This document shows, piece by piece, positions 1 to 12,768 of a DNA stretch of 64,000 nt. Made by a program: the position numbers and the translations under genes. Origin of the DNA: Carnegiea gigantea (Eukaryota > Streptophyta > Magnoliopsida > Caryophyllales > Cactaceae); NCBI GenBank assembly GCA_029747015.1, contig JAKOGI010000057.1, forward strand, positions 927,501 through 991,500. The letters run 5' to 3'. Each line of letters opens with the position of its first letter. Positions within the stretch are counted from its first letter, which is position 1. The notes under the pieces were generated by a model. It was not told the DNA's origin and searched no databases. It saw only the letters and a program-made list of their open reading frames with translations.

Positions 1-1891
1 AACCGGTTTTGGTCCAGAAGCAAGGCATCAACAGAAGGCTCACTGGAGGAAGGACCAGGAACAGGGGTGAAGGGCGTTCGGGGCCCCTGTTCGGAACCAG
101 CAGTCTCACCCTTTGCAATCTTGAACCCACAACTGATCACGGTGTTGCTACCTATCTCATATGTCACTTGCATCCCTACCTTCTTCTGTAAAGAAATTCC
201 AAAGTGCTCAAATACCGAAGTCAGGAGAAAACCATACCCAGGTTATGTTCCCTAGCCGTGTTTGCAATGCAGGAGATATGAATGATCATGAAGGCTGGTA
301 GGGTGATCTGCTCCCCCCGGTCCAGGAGATCGGTAAGGCACTGATCCATTGCATCTGCAAGGTTACGCCCTTGGCCCCGGGGGATGATGTTTTTGATGAT
401 AAACCAGAAGAGCAACCGATGACAAGGTGTCATCTCTCCTTTCTTGACTGACCGGGGTGTTTTCAAACCTAGTTGTTGACTCAACCTTTGAGTCAATTTG
501 AGCAATCTCTCAGCCCCGAGCATTGTCTTATTTTCCCTCACATACACCCCAAAGCCCACAGTAGGAACTCCTAGGATTTCCCCCAATTCCTTAGCATTGA
601 ACCGCAATCTTTTCCCATTGACCACACTTGTTACCACACCATTGGTGACATTACAGTTGGCATAGAATTCTGCTAAATCAGGTACTGAACACCCTCTCTG
701 GGTGTTTGCAAAGAGGTCTAACCAACCCTGGGCTGTAAGTTTATCCAAGAACATCTCCAGACTCTGATCCTGAAAATAAGCAACTTTTATAATTTTGCCC
801 AGTACCACACTCATTTGGAGAAAATGGACAACTTTGGCTACTGTGGTCATGGTTGTTTTGACTTTCTTGGATTTGGGTTCATCAGGCTTTGCTTCTATGG
901 GCACCTATTGGGGCACCTGGTCGGAAGCAACCTTTCTCTTTGATGAGGCTCGTTTGGTGGAGTAGAGACAGACACCTGTTTGGAAGCCTGTTTGGCAGGA
1001 GCTTTCCCTTTGTCTTTGGCTGCTGTGTTATCAGGGGAGGAAACAATCTTCTTAATTTCTAATTCTTCAAGCACCTGTTCTGGCACTTGTTCTGAAACAA
1101 CTTTCCTTTTGGTTGGAGTGTTCTGGGTTTTTTTTTGAAGGCGACTAGGTGGATTTCTTGGTAGATTTGGCAGAGGCTTTTGTAATAGGAGGTTCAGTTG
1201 CTTCTTTTGGCTGAGAAGAGACAGAGAGTGAACCAGAACTGCAGGTTCGAGGTCTACGAACAGGTGAGGAAACAGGTTTGAAAGTGGTGGTTTTAAACCG
1301 ACGTCTAGGCCCCCATTCAACCGGTCTAGTTTTCTGGAAGGGCTGAGGTTGGAGAACCTCTATGGTTGAATCAGACCCATCACTGTTAGGCTTCTCAAGA
1401 TCTTCCACCCGATCCAAATTAATGACGGGGTCATCCATTCTGTCAAAGAAAATATGTGCAGACCCCGTTCGGGCTTTACCTAGTTCAGGACCAGGTTCAG
1501 ACCCTGATTAAGCTGTGTCTACTTCAAGAACATCATCAGACACAGCTTGACCCGCACTGGGTTTAAGAACACCCTTAGACCCATTTGGTTCCACGTTAGG
1601 CTCAAATAATACCAAATCCCATCCAAATTCAGGAGGAACATCACCCAGTTTCATCCCCACCGTTCGTAAGTCTAGACACTTCAAAAAACCAAAAATTGTA
1701 GAGATAATAGGCAAAGGGGGTAGAGAATTGAACCCCGTACCTCTGATTGGTACCGGTGCTGCAGCCGCCAACAAGGGCAGAGATGTGGACGTCGGCAGAG
1801 ACGCCATGCGCCTGCGCTTCGAGACCGGAGCTTGAGAGGTGGTGGTGCTGCGTTTCACAGAGGCGAAGGAGCTGCTGTTGGAGGTCGCCAT
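1..1891 (-). pseudogene. Sirevirus 3' ORF with 'putative plant transposon protein' domain, frameshifted
   Basis: Reading begins at an ATG at 1891 (MATSNSSSFASVKRS...), passes through a basic, Ser/Pro/Lys-rich low-complexity region (about 1440-905), and enters a globular domain at 904-221 with motifs such as AQGWLDLF and NAKELGEILGVPTVG. This matches the 'putative plant transposon protein' domain seen in many plant Copia elements. At least three frame changes (near 1500-1440, 1150 and 900) break it. Another near 235 moves the conserved YGFLL-EHFG segment into a second frame that stays open to position 1. The ORF lies downstream of pol, where other Sireviruses carry an env-like gene. I see no signal peptide or transmembrane segment in the readable part. 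Function is unknown. Confidence 0.7.
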
Positions 1892-2395
1892 TGGAGCTAA
1901 AGAGAAGCTTGGGTTTTGAGAGATTAGGGTTTTGGTTTGAGAGAGAGAGAGATTGAGAGAGAGATTTTCGGTGGCTAATGAGCGAAGTGAGTGGGCAAGG
2001 GAGCTAAAGGGTCGACTAGCTTTCAACCGAGAAAGAGGAGCATTAAGTCTCCCAGCCGCGCACACTTCGGGAAAGGAAAAAAAATTCTCAACAAATGAAT
2101 TAACTACCTGATTCGCATAAAGTGACAAATAGTGGCCATACCTGTTTTTGGTGCTTGTTCTCACTGTCAGTTGTTCAGTAACATAGGACAATAAGGGCAA
2201 TATCATCAGACCTCAACGATTGTCAGCAGGTTATAATCCACACATGTGCTAATTCTAACACAGAAGTTGACTGCATCCAATGAATCAAGATGTTTGACCT
2301 GAAAAGCCCTTTAACTACACAAGCATTGGGGGTTAATTAAGCATGCTCAAGTCATTTTAATTAGACCCAATTCCAGTCTATTCTTCTCAAATTGT
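1892..2395. other. Non-coding spacer between pol and the 3' ORF of the Sirevirus
   Basis: This stretch has no supported reading frame. On the minus strand it lies between the pol C-terminus and the 3' ORF ATG, so it would be the leader of that ORF. An open frame reaches back to 2206, but its N-terminal part looks like translated leader and not a domain. Confidence 0.45.
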
Positions 2396-4650
2396 TCTCT
2401 ATTCAGTGCCTAGGTGAAAATATCAGCAATTTTGTTTATTAGTGGCACAAAACTCATTGAAATCAAACCCTTTTCAACATTATTTCTCAAAAAAATGATG
2501 ACGAATGTCAATATGTTTAGTCCTTTTATGTTGACATGGATTTTTGAAAATATTAATTGCACTTGTATTATCACAAAAAATAGGAATGCATCCCGTGTCA
2601 ATACAAAAGTCTTTGAGTTGTTGCCTTATCCACAACAATTGAGCACAACAAGAGGCAGCTGCAACATATTCAGCTTCTGCTGTGGACATGACAACTGAGT
2701 GTTGTTTCTTGGTTGCCCAAGATACCAAACAGGGTCCAAGAAAATGAGCCATACCTTATTCCTTTCAAACTGATGAAACTCCTCTTGCATTTCCGTGACC
2801 CAATCTGAATCTGCAAGAGTTTCATTAATATTTTTTGACTCAATATTAGAGAGAAAAGTATAAAAAGCACAGAAATTTTTAAGCTTGGATCTAGTTTGCA
2901 CTCCTGTATTAATGTCAGATAAAATTTGATCAAGAGGGTGCGAACTTTGGTGCTTCCATGGTCGTGGAGTAAGTGGGTCCACAGACACGCTTTCTACTCT
3001 TGCTAGAATACTCGACGAAACAGGTTCAGTAACTGTTCCTGAGCCTGTTCTGGAGCCTGTTTCTGAGCCTGTTCTGGAGCCTGTTCCCCAGCCTGTTCGA
3101 GAAGAATTAGGCTGGTTTTGATCCAAACCGGGTTCAGCAGTGCTTCCCCCTATCTGGTTCAGACCTTGCCCACCTTCCAAGGAAACAGCTCCAGGCCCTG
3201 ATCCATCCTCAGGATTCTCACCTTTCTCATGTGTGAGCAACAAATCTTTTCTAGCAAGGCCCAATTCGTAATCATCTTCCTGTGCATCATTCTTAATTAG
3301 AGAGTTAGTTTCATCAAATAGTACATGCGCACTCTCCTCAACACACAAGGTTCGCTTATTGAACACTTTGTATGCCTTACTGTGTGAGAAGTAACCAAGA
3401 AATATTACCTCATCACTCCTTGGATCAAACTTTCCTAAGACATCCTTCCCATTATTATGCATAAAACATTTACAACCAAATACTCTCAAATGCATAATAT
3501 TGGGTTTTCTACCCTTGAGAAGTTCATAAGGAGTTTTGTTAAGAATAGGTCTAATCATACATATATTTATAATGTAACATGAAGTGTTCAAAGCTTCTGC
3601 CCAAAAGCTTCTAGGAAGACCACTAGCAATAAGCATTGTTTTAGTCATGTCTTCTAGAGTACAATTTTTACGCTCTACCACCCCGTTCTGCTGGGGTGTT
3701 CTTGGAGCTGAAAAGTTATGATCAACACCATGCTCATTACAATAGTTAATAAAGCTCGAATTTTCAAATTCTGTACCATGATCAAACCTTAGGCAAACCA
3801 ATGAGTGTCCTACTCTCTTTTCAATCTTTTTAAGAAATGCAAGAAATTTTTCAAATGTTTCATCTTTAGAAGCCAAAAACAAGGTCCAAGTGAAACGAGA
3901 GTAGTCATCCACTACAACAAGCACATACCTCTTCCCACCTCTACTTGTGATCCTCATAGAACCACACAAATCGACATGTAACATTTCGAGAGGTCGGGTA
4001 GTGCTAACACAATTTTTCAATTTAAAAGAATTTCTGACTTGTTTCCCCCTAGCACAAGCGTCACATACCTTGCCATCATTGTATTTGATGGAAGGTAAGC
4101 CGACGACTAGATCTTTGGAAACCAATTTGTTCAAAAGAGAGAGACTTGCATGACCTAGTCTCTTGTGCCAAAGCATAACATCATCATTCAAAGCACTTAA
4201 ACAGGTCAGATTATTTTGGGGAAGAGAAGAAATACACACTTTATATACATTTTTGTGTCGCTTCCCCCTCAACACAACATCTCCTGTGTTGATATTAATA
4301 ACTAAGCAACATTTTGGAGAAAACACTACGAGGTTGTCTTTATCACACAGTTGGGACACACTAAGTAGATTATGCTTTAAGCCTTCCACAAGATATACAT
4401 TATCAATAGAATGGGAGAGCGACTCACCTATCTCACCTATTCCGACAATTGTCCCGGATTTGCCGTTACCAAATGCCACACTCCCTCCTTCTGAGGCTGT
4501 AAGTGAGAGGAAGTTGGATTTCTCACCAGTCATATGCCTTGAACAACCGCTGTCAACATGCCACAGCTAGCTGTTCCCTTGGTTGTTTCCTGAGCTGTTT
4601 CGTGGGTTGTTTGCTGGGTTGTTTCCTCTCACTTTAGCCTGTAAAACAAA
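2396..4650 (-). pseudogene. Copia pol remnant: protease, integrase, RNase H; reverse transcriptase deleted
   Basis: On the minus strand the frame opens with the aspartic protease core WHVDSGCSRHMTG (about 4560-4525; catalytic DSG). Next comes the GAG-pre-integrase zinc finger (LWHKRLGH ... CDACARGK). The integrase core keeps all three acidic residues: HVDLCG, FDHGTEF and NGVVERKN. A Gly/Ser/Thr-rich linker follows, then the conserved entry to RT (ESKNINETLADSDWVTEMQEE). At about 2750 the sequence jumps directly to RNase H (VSWATKKQHSVVMSTAEAEYVAA ... HIDIRHHFF), so nearly all of RT, including YVDD, is missing. A frameshift near 2490 and a stop replacing the usual Lys after ADIFT (about 2410) damage the C-terminus. 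An in-frame TAG lies 5' of the protease core at about 4571. Confidence 0.9.
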
Positions 4651-6459
4651 TTAGGGGTTAGTTTTGGGAACCCAGATCCACTTGGGTCCCATTCCCTTAG
4701 ACATGTGAAGCTCATCTTTTCTAACCCAAATTTGCTTCACATAAATCAAGTTGCTTTCCATGGCATACCTTCTTATAGGACAAGCATATCGATAATGCCC
4801 CGTTTTACCACAATGAAAATAAACAACATTTTTAGGTAGACCCACATATTTCCTATTGACTGGGTAAACGGTTCGTTTAGGCATAAAACCTAGTCCCTTC
4901 TTGCCTTGGTTATAATGAGTATTCAGCCAATTTAGCGCCTGTGTGAACCTGTTCCAGCGCCTGTTTGCTGTGAGGTCAGATTCTACTTGTTTTAATTTTT
5001 CAAGCAATTTTCTGTTTTCATCAAGCAGAGATTCAACCTTCTGTTTCAGTTCAAAGGACTCACTTTCCAGCTTAGAGAAGTTAATTGAAAACACTTCTTC
5101 TTTCATACTCAAGGTTTTTTTAAGTTTATTAAGGTCTTCATGCAAAACAAGTGTCTTCTTGTCAACATCAAGTTTTTCACTTTTAAGGATTTCATTCTCA
5201 TGTTCTAGTTCTCTAATATCCCTTTTTAACTTAGAACATATATCCTTTAACATGCAATTCTCAGAATTAATAGAATCACATTCATCCATTAAAGTGAATA
5301 ATAAATCTTCAAGTTTTGTTTTATTGAGACCACGTACCTTATCCTTGAGTTGAGCTAAGCTGTCCAGTGGTTCATCATCTAAGTCTGTATCACTTCTGGC
5401 CATAAGAGCTATAGCAGCATCTTCTTCTTCAGTCCCTTGCTCGTCCTCAGTAGAATTACCCCAAACCGCAAGCATTGCCCTTGAGAAACGCCAGGCTGAA
5501 CTGTTTCCAACCTGTTTTCTGCCTTGTTTTCTGGACTGTTCGGGCTCTTATTCCTCTTTCAGCAAAGGGCAGTTTTTCACAATGTGATCAAGCTTACCAC
5601 ATTTGAAACAACCTGAAAACTGTTCCCTATCATTGTTCCTCGACTTGCTGAAGTTTTTCTTCTTAGCATTTTCCTTGGCCTTCTTGAAAAACTTCTTGAA
5701 TTTTCGGGTGATCATAGCCATTTCTTCATCATCAAGATCCGAGCTATCCTCCTCCATGATTTTTAGAGCAATTCCTTGGTCCTTCTTGGTCTCCTCTTTT
5801 TGTTGAGAATTCCTCCTAAGCTCATAGGTTTGGAGATTGCCAATAAGCTCATCCAAGGTAATCCTTTTCAAGTCCTTGGCCTCTTCAATAGCCGTGACTT
5901 TGGCTTCCCAAGAATGAGGTAAAAACCTTAGGATCTTCCTCACCAACTCTTCAGTGGTGAAGGACTTTCCTAATGACTTTACCTCATTTGTTATATAGGT
6001 GAAATGGGTATACATATCCATCACCGTTTCACGATCACTCATTTCAAACAATTCGTATTTTTTCATAAGTAGCTCAATGCGTGATTGCTTCACTTGATTT
6101 GTGCCTTCATGAGCTACTTGAAGGGCGTCCCATATGTCCTTGGCTAACTCGCACTCAGAAATGCGAGTGTACTCATCCGGTCCAAGACCAAAATACAAGA
6201 GTTTTTTGGCTTTGGCGTTTTTCTCCATCATCTTGAAGTCTTCGGCATTGAACTCTTCAGGCTTTTTGTGAACTTTGCTTCCATCTTCGATCACTTTTGT
6301 GGGAATGAGTGGTCCACTCTTGATAAGCATCCATAACTCGTAGTCCTCAGCTTGAATGCAGTTTTCCATTCTATTCTTCCACCAACTATAATGTTGACCA
6401 TTAAAATATGGTAGTCGAGTTATGGATTGCCCCTCAAACATGCCATGTGGTGTACTCAT
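4651..6459 (-). pseudogene. Copia gag (UBN2-type) with coiled coil and two zinc knuckles, one in-frame stop
   Basis: Translation starts at the ATG at 6459 (MSTPHGMFEGQSITRLPYFNGQHYSWWKNRM), the usual DUF4219/UBN2 gag N-terminus, about 40 bases after the PBS. A CCHC knuckle (CFKCGKLDHIVKNCP) lies near 5600. A TAA at 5550-5548 ends the first segment, but the same frame continues into a heptad-rich Leu/Glu/Lys region (about 5330-4990, predicted coiled coil). A second knuckle (YFHCGKTGHYRYACP) has lost its first Cys. A further TAA follows at 4653-4651, in frame with pol. The layout indicates one ancestral gag-pol frame interrupted by nonsense changes. Gag would form the virus-like particle that packages element RNA. 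Confidence 0.88.
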
Positions 6460-6496
6460 GTTTAGGATCTCTCAAGATATTAATATTTCTAATGAG

Positions 6497-6513
6497 AACC
6501 TGCTCTGATATCA
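6497..6513 (-). promoter_or_regulatory. Primer binding site, tRNA-iMet type
   Basis: The minus strand reads TGATATCAGAGCAGGTT just inside the LTR. This is the plant initiator-Met PBS (TGGTATCAGAGC) with one mismatch. It is separated from the LTR end by three bases. Confidence 0.8.
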
Positions 6514-6516
6514 CTT

Positions 6517-7904
6517 GATAGAAATGAGGGTACACAAATACAAGAGGGGGGTGAATTGTGTTACCAAATTTTCGCAGTTTTCTGGAAACAGGCTTAGGCC
6601 CTGTTTGGACAGGCTGTTTATAACACGTCCAGAAAACGCAAATGCAGCGGAAAGAAGTAAAAGAGAAAGCAGACACGGGATTTTTACGTGAAAACACCTC
6701 TAACCTAACTGAGGTGAAAAACCACGACCTACCTCTGTAGGATTTTCAACCACTTCACTATTCGGGCTAAATACGTTACAATGTAACTCACACCGTTACA
6801 ACTTGTAACACACATGTAACCGTCTTCCCTAAGACCGGTTACCCCACGTCCAAAATCCCCTTAATTTGAACACACTCAACTCACTTTTGAAAGAGAGAAA
6901 ATAAGATGGACACCTTACTTTTGTGCGTCTCAAATAAGCTAGTGTAAGGTACAAGTATGCTCCTAGTATGCCAACTTTGAAAGCTCAATCTTGCACACAC
7001 TTGGGTCGGTTTTCTTTCTGAAAAATATGGCTCTTAAACTCTGGAATATTGCTGTGAAAACCGATAAAGAAAATGAGTGTGGAGTCTTGCTTAAATAGAA
7101 AACCAAGTGGAATAATCACAAATATTTTCTAAAAAGAAAAAGCTTGGGCCGCAAGGAGTGGAAAGTGTGAGCTGAAAATTCCTACTAACTACTTGAGCTA
7201 CACGGTTATTTTTAGCCACAAAAACTCAGTAAATCATCACATGATTTTCTCCACAAATTCAGCCATTTTCTAAAAATAGAGATTTTGTTACTTGGAGAAT
7301 AAAACACTCCAAAAATAGACTTGCAATTCTTCCCAAGTTTCTCATAGCCAAAAATTGTCTCTTTGGACTAAATAATCAGCAGAAAATCTTGCTCAAAAAT
7401 CTCAGAGACGTTAGCCAAAAAAACAGAGAAGAATTCGTGAAAAATGTTTTTGCAGTTTGGCTTGAGAACATCCTAAACACTTTGTTTCTAGAACTGTTCT
7501 GAGATAGTATTCTGAAATATTTTCAAAAAGCAAAACTATTTCAAGTAAGTGTTAAATCAAGACTTTCTAATTGGCATATTAACAAGAATCTAAGAAAATA
7601 AAACCTATAACAAACCAAGACTCTTGTTGAATCAACCGAACATCTTGTAGAAAAACAACTTGCTGCTCCAAACACCTTGCAGAACTGATCTCCAGGCTGT
7701 TCTGGATTCCTGAATCAACTGATCTTGAGAACCTGTTCTTAAGACCTGTTCTTGAGCATTGTTAACCAAGCAATTTCAAAGTATTCCAAACAATATTTGG
7801 AACCTGTTCGATCAACACACTCAAGTATATATTACATTTGTGTTTGTTATCATCAAAACCTTACATTATATAAGGATAGGGTTAACAATTTCCCAATAGG
7901 GTCA

Positions 7905-7907
<3 letters not shown>
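6517..7907 (-). repeat. 5' LTR of the Sirevirus-like Copia element
   Basis: On the minus strand this begins TGTTGACC at 7907 and ends CA at 6517, directly before the PBS. It holds the segment TTTTGATGATAACAAAC common to Sirevirus LTRs close to its start. The partner LTR lies outside the window, so the outer boundary rests on the TG dinucleotide and family resemblance. No TSD can be checked. Confidence 0.65.
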
Positions 7908-9048
<1,141 letters not shown>

Positions 9049-9416
9049 CAGTGACGGATCTAGATGTTTAGAATAGGGGTGTCCATCTATTAATGCATCA
9101 CTATTGTACAATATTGATAGAAAAAAGACGTTATATGATACATACTATGGTAGTTTATTTTGTATAAATATTCCATCTCTTTTTTTAAACAACATTCCGT
9201 TTCGTATTTCTATATCAACGGAAGTTGACAGGTAATAATTATATACCGCACTTTTTTATTCCATGGAAAAAAAACCTATGATACCTCGATTACTATGCTT
9301 GTTCTTCACATATACTAATTTAACCCTATTGAAAATAACTTATTAGAATTTTTAATTTTTTTTTTTGGGAGACAGGTGTCCATGGACACCCCTTCAATAT
9401 AAATAAATCCGCCCTT
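9049..9416. mobile_element. Short non-autonomous DNA element with TIR CAGTGACGGATC
   Basis: The left end CAGTGACGGATCTA is matched, inverted and imperfectly, by the right end (about 9402-9416, reverse complement CAAGGGCGGATTTA). The interior is AT-rich and carries two copies of a GGTGTCCAT/ATGGACACC motif near each end. Ends of the CAGTGGCGGATC type are common in plant non-autonomous DNA elements. No clean TSD is visible, so the superfamily is left open. Confidence 0.45.
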
Positions 9417-10308
9417 GAGCTTAGGTACATTTGGATTGCCAGTACATACGTGGAAGATTCGATACATCTGTAATCTACTTTCCAATACCCAGCAATCCAA
9501 AGCCTAAGTTTGACTAATCTTAATGATGTGAAAGGTGGCAATTCAGGTTACCTCCCTCTCAAGAGGACTGTAGGGCTTGTCCATACCTTACCGTAGGTAG
9601 ATGCATAATAGGTTGTCATAGACATTGTTAGAACACCCGCACGTACGCTTCAATTTAAGCCAAAAAAGCAAAAAATTAGGAAGATGATGGACTTGAATTC
9701 CTTTGAAATTAACTATGAGCTTTTTCCTCTCTTTCTAATGTTGGGTTTCTACTGTTACTCTATCCATTGTGGTTGTTGCACTTTTGGTGAAAGAACCAGT
9801 TTTTGTCATTTTCTTGCTTGTTTACTTCTGTAGCTTCTAGGAGGAGTCCAATCTCATCAGCGAATAATCAAAGCGTTCTTGGAAAGATATTAAGGCATGG
9901 GGTATCCGGGTCATGTCTTCTTAGGTACATATAAAGAGAAAGTACTTTATATTGCCTTCAGAATTTATAAGGATAAAGCATCATGCATCAAAAGCGTATA
10001 AGAAAACCAACAACTGACGATAGATCACATGAAAGATTGTCTGGGAAATTGAAAATATATGCAACTTCGTACCCTAACCCCGATGAACAAAGAGATGGAA
10101 TTTGAATAACCCAGGCCAATAATACATCAATTCAAAAGTGAAACAAATGGCCAATGATCCCCCCTTCCTATCCTTTTTTTTTTAAAGTGGGCTATCCATG
10201 AGTTACAGTGTGCTCCTGTGCCTTTGGCTTCTCAAAAAAATAAGTGTGAGACTGTTAGTTGTTCTCTTGTGTTTCGATGTTCACTTGGTATTTTGCTGGA
10301 AGGTGCCA
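9417..10308. other. Intergenic upstream of F-box pseudogene
   Basis: No coding potential is supported. This would hold the promoter and 5' UTR of the F-box locus, but I can point to no convincing TATA box or intron. Confidence 0.4.
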
Positions 10309-11270
10309 ATGTCAAGCCAAAGCAATCGAAGGCACCTTGAGAGGGGTGAAGCTCTAGATCATCTCAGTAATCTGCCAGATGCACTCATTTGCTGCATTCT
10401 GTCTTCTATCCCTACAAAGTACGCAGTTAGAACCAGCATATTGTCAGATAGATGGAAGAACATATGGACCAAAGTTCGTATAATTGATCTCACATGTATG
10501 GCAGTTTTACTAAGAGAGAAGACGAAGCAAAATTTCAATAGATTTGTGAATAATGTGCTACTTCAGAATGATGTATCTAATTTACACCATCTACGCTTTT
10601 ATATCCCTGCTGAAAGACATGATGACATCAATGTAAACTCATGGCTGGCGACCAGACCCTGTTCCTCTACCTAAAACTTTTTTCTTTGATGAAGGACTCA
10701 AGGTTCTCAAACTAAACGGGAATTTTACTATCGACATTCCAAAGTCCTTGCATTTGCCACACCCGGAGACCATCCACCTTGAGGGTGTACACTTTCGCGA
10801 TGATGAATTTATCAAGAAGCTGTTAACAAGTTGCCATCTCCTCAAGTCCCTACATATTGTACGATGCACAGGCATGACAACTTCACTGCATATAGAGTCT
10901 CCAACCTTGAAGACATTAGAAATAGCAATCTTCATTAGCGATTTGATTATGAGGCATCGGTGCCCTTGGCATGTCATGTTATTAAAGCACCAAATCTAAG
11001 ATACCTTCGCCTTAGAGATCCACCAATGCAGTACGACATCTGCGAACTAAGTTCTCTTGTTGAAGCAGAAATTTCTCTCTGTTCTTTAGATGGTACTCAA
11101 CGCGCATTTGAACTTGTAAGAAAATTTTCTGCGGTGACCACTCTGCGGTCGGGGACTTGCCGAGTAAGTAATGGTCTTTTGTGCTATGTCTTCGAATATT
11201 CTAGTTTTCCTTAGGTAAAAGAATCCTGGAACAACACTTGAAATATCCATTCATTACTTTGCAGCTCTTC

Positions 11271-11901
11271 TGTTAGGATTAATATCAGAATAACAGTATA
11301 GCGGAAGCGATAGGATGCAATAGAAAATCAGAAATTCAACCAATCACAAACAACAGAACAATAGGAAGAGAACAAGAACACAGGAATTTAACGTGGAAAA
11401 CCCAATGTGGGAAAAACCACGGGCGGCAACACCGACACAAAATCCACTATCATATGAGTTAGTACAGAACGATCTCATTCCCAATACAGAGATCAACAGC
11501 AAAAGAGACACAGATCTCAAACACCCAAGAAAGAGATCAATTACAACGAAAATCTCTCAATACTAACTCCCAACAAAAAGTAGAATAGAAAAGGGAATTG
11601 CCCACAGGCACTCCCAAGTTGCACCGCATCAAACAAGGTTAAACAACCTAGTATTTATAGGGAAGCCCCACAGGTACCAAGGGTTAAATCCTAGCCGCAA
11701 ACATATGTCTTGGCCACCAACCATCAACTTTCCAAAAAAAGGAAAAATCTTCAACCCAAAGTATGGAAATAATATAATTTCCATAATACAGAAGATCTCA
11801 AACACACAACATGATCTTGGATGCCAAGAAATAATCTCACAAAAGGAAATAACTTTACTTATTTCCAAAACCGGCAAAGGAATTTGGGACAAATCCCAAC
11901 A
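11271..11901 (-). repeat. 3' LTR of element E
   Basis: 631 bp, TGTTAGG...CCCAACA in plus orientation. It is preceded on the minus strand by the PPT. It is nearly identical to 12151-12768 apart from a few substitutions and short indels. Confidence 0.9.
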
Positions 11902-12124
11902 AACTCCACCTTGGACCAAATTCCTCATCCCTCAACGATCCACGCCTCTTCTTTTGGTCTGCTGCCCATTGTTCGTCAGTTATCTTCTTGGGTTTTACGT
12001 GAGGTCCCTTTAGAACCTTCCACAACCCGTGCTGAATGAGAACTGCTCTCATCTGCACCTTCCAGAGATTAAAACTAATATCCCCATCGAATTTCTGAAT
12101 ATCTACCCTCATGATAGAAGACAT
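11902..12124 (-). pseudogene. 5' fragment of Copia gag in element E
   Basis: On the minus strand an ATG at 12124 opens MSSIMRVDIQKFDGDISFNLWKVQMRAVLIQHGLWKVL, the N-terminus of a Tnt1-like Copia gag (KF-G-NF--W---M---L---GL--VL). After about 65 codons it runs directly into the PPT and 3' LTR. The rest of gag and all of pol are absent. Confidence 0.82.
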
Positions 12125-12136
12125 CCTATAACCAAA

Positions 12137-12148
12137 GCTCTGATACCA
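12137..12148 (-). promoter_or_regulatory. Primer binding site of element E (tRNA-iMet)
   Basis: The minus strand reads TGGTATCAGAGC, a perfect match to the complement of the plant initiator-Met tRNA 3' end, two bases inside the 5' LTR. Confidence 0.92.
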
Positions 12149-12150
12149 CT

Positions 12151-12768
12151 TGTTAGGATTAATATCAGAATAACAGTATAGCGGAAGCGATAGGATAAAA
12201 CAGATATTCAGAAATTCAAACCAGAATAACAGGAACAAAACAGCGACACACAAGATTTACGTGGAAACCCAAAACAGGAGAAAACCACGGGCGGCAACAC
12301 CGACACAAAATCCACTATCATATGAGTTAGTTCAGAACGATCTCATTCCCAATACAGAGATCAACAACAAGAGAGACACAGATCTCAAACACCCAAGAAA
12401 GAGATCAATTACAACGAAAATCTCTCAATACTAACTCCCAACAAAAAGTGGAATAGAAAAGGGAATTGCCCAGAGGCACTCCCAAGTTGCACCGCATCAA
12501 ACAAGGTTAAACAACCTAGTATTTATAGGGAAGCCCCACAGGTACCAAGGGTTCAATCCTAGCCGCAAACATATGTCTTGGCCACCAATCATCAACTTTC
12601 CAAAAAAGGAAAAATCTTCAACCCAAAGTATGGAAATAATATAATTTCCATAATACAGAAGATCTCAAACACACAACATGATCTTGGATGCCAAGAAATA
12701 ATCTCACAAAAGGAAATAACTTTACTTATTTCCAAAACCGGCAAAGGAATTTGGGACAAATCCCAACA
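12151..12768 (-). repeat. 5' LTR of element E
   Basis: 618 bp with the same termini as the 3' LTR. It is followed at 12769 by the second TCTTC target duplication. Confidence 0.9.

Larger units (their letters stand above)
11271..12768 (-). mobile_element. Element E: internally deleted Copia LTR retrotransposon, TSD TCTTC
   Basis: Two near-identical LTRs flank only about 249 bases. The whole element sits between identical 5-bp duplications TCTTC (11266-11270 and 12769-12773). LTR ends are TGTTAGGATT and AATCCCAACA. On the minus strand the internal part holds a perfect PBS, the first codons of gag and a PPT-like GGTCCAAGGTGGAGTT next to the 3' LTR. Everything else of gag-pol is gone, so it must have moved in trans or been deleted after insertion. 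It belongs to the same family as element D. Confidence 0.92.

Noticed and set aside
4943..5353. Plus-strand Ser/Phe-rich ORF
   Set aside because: Antisense shadow of the gag coiled-coil region.
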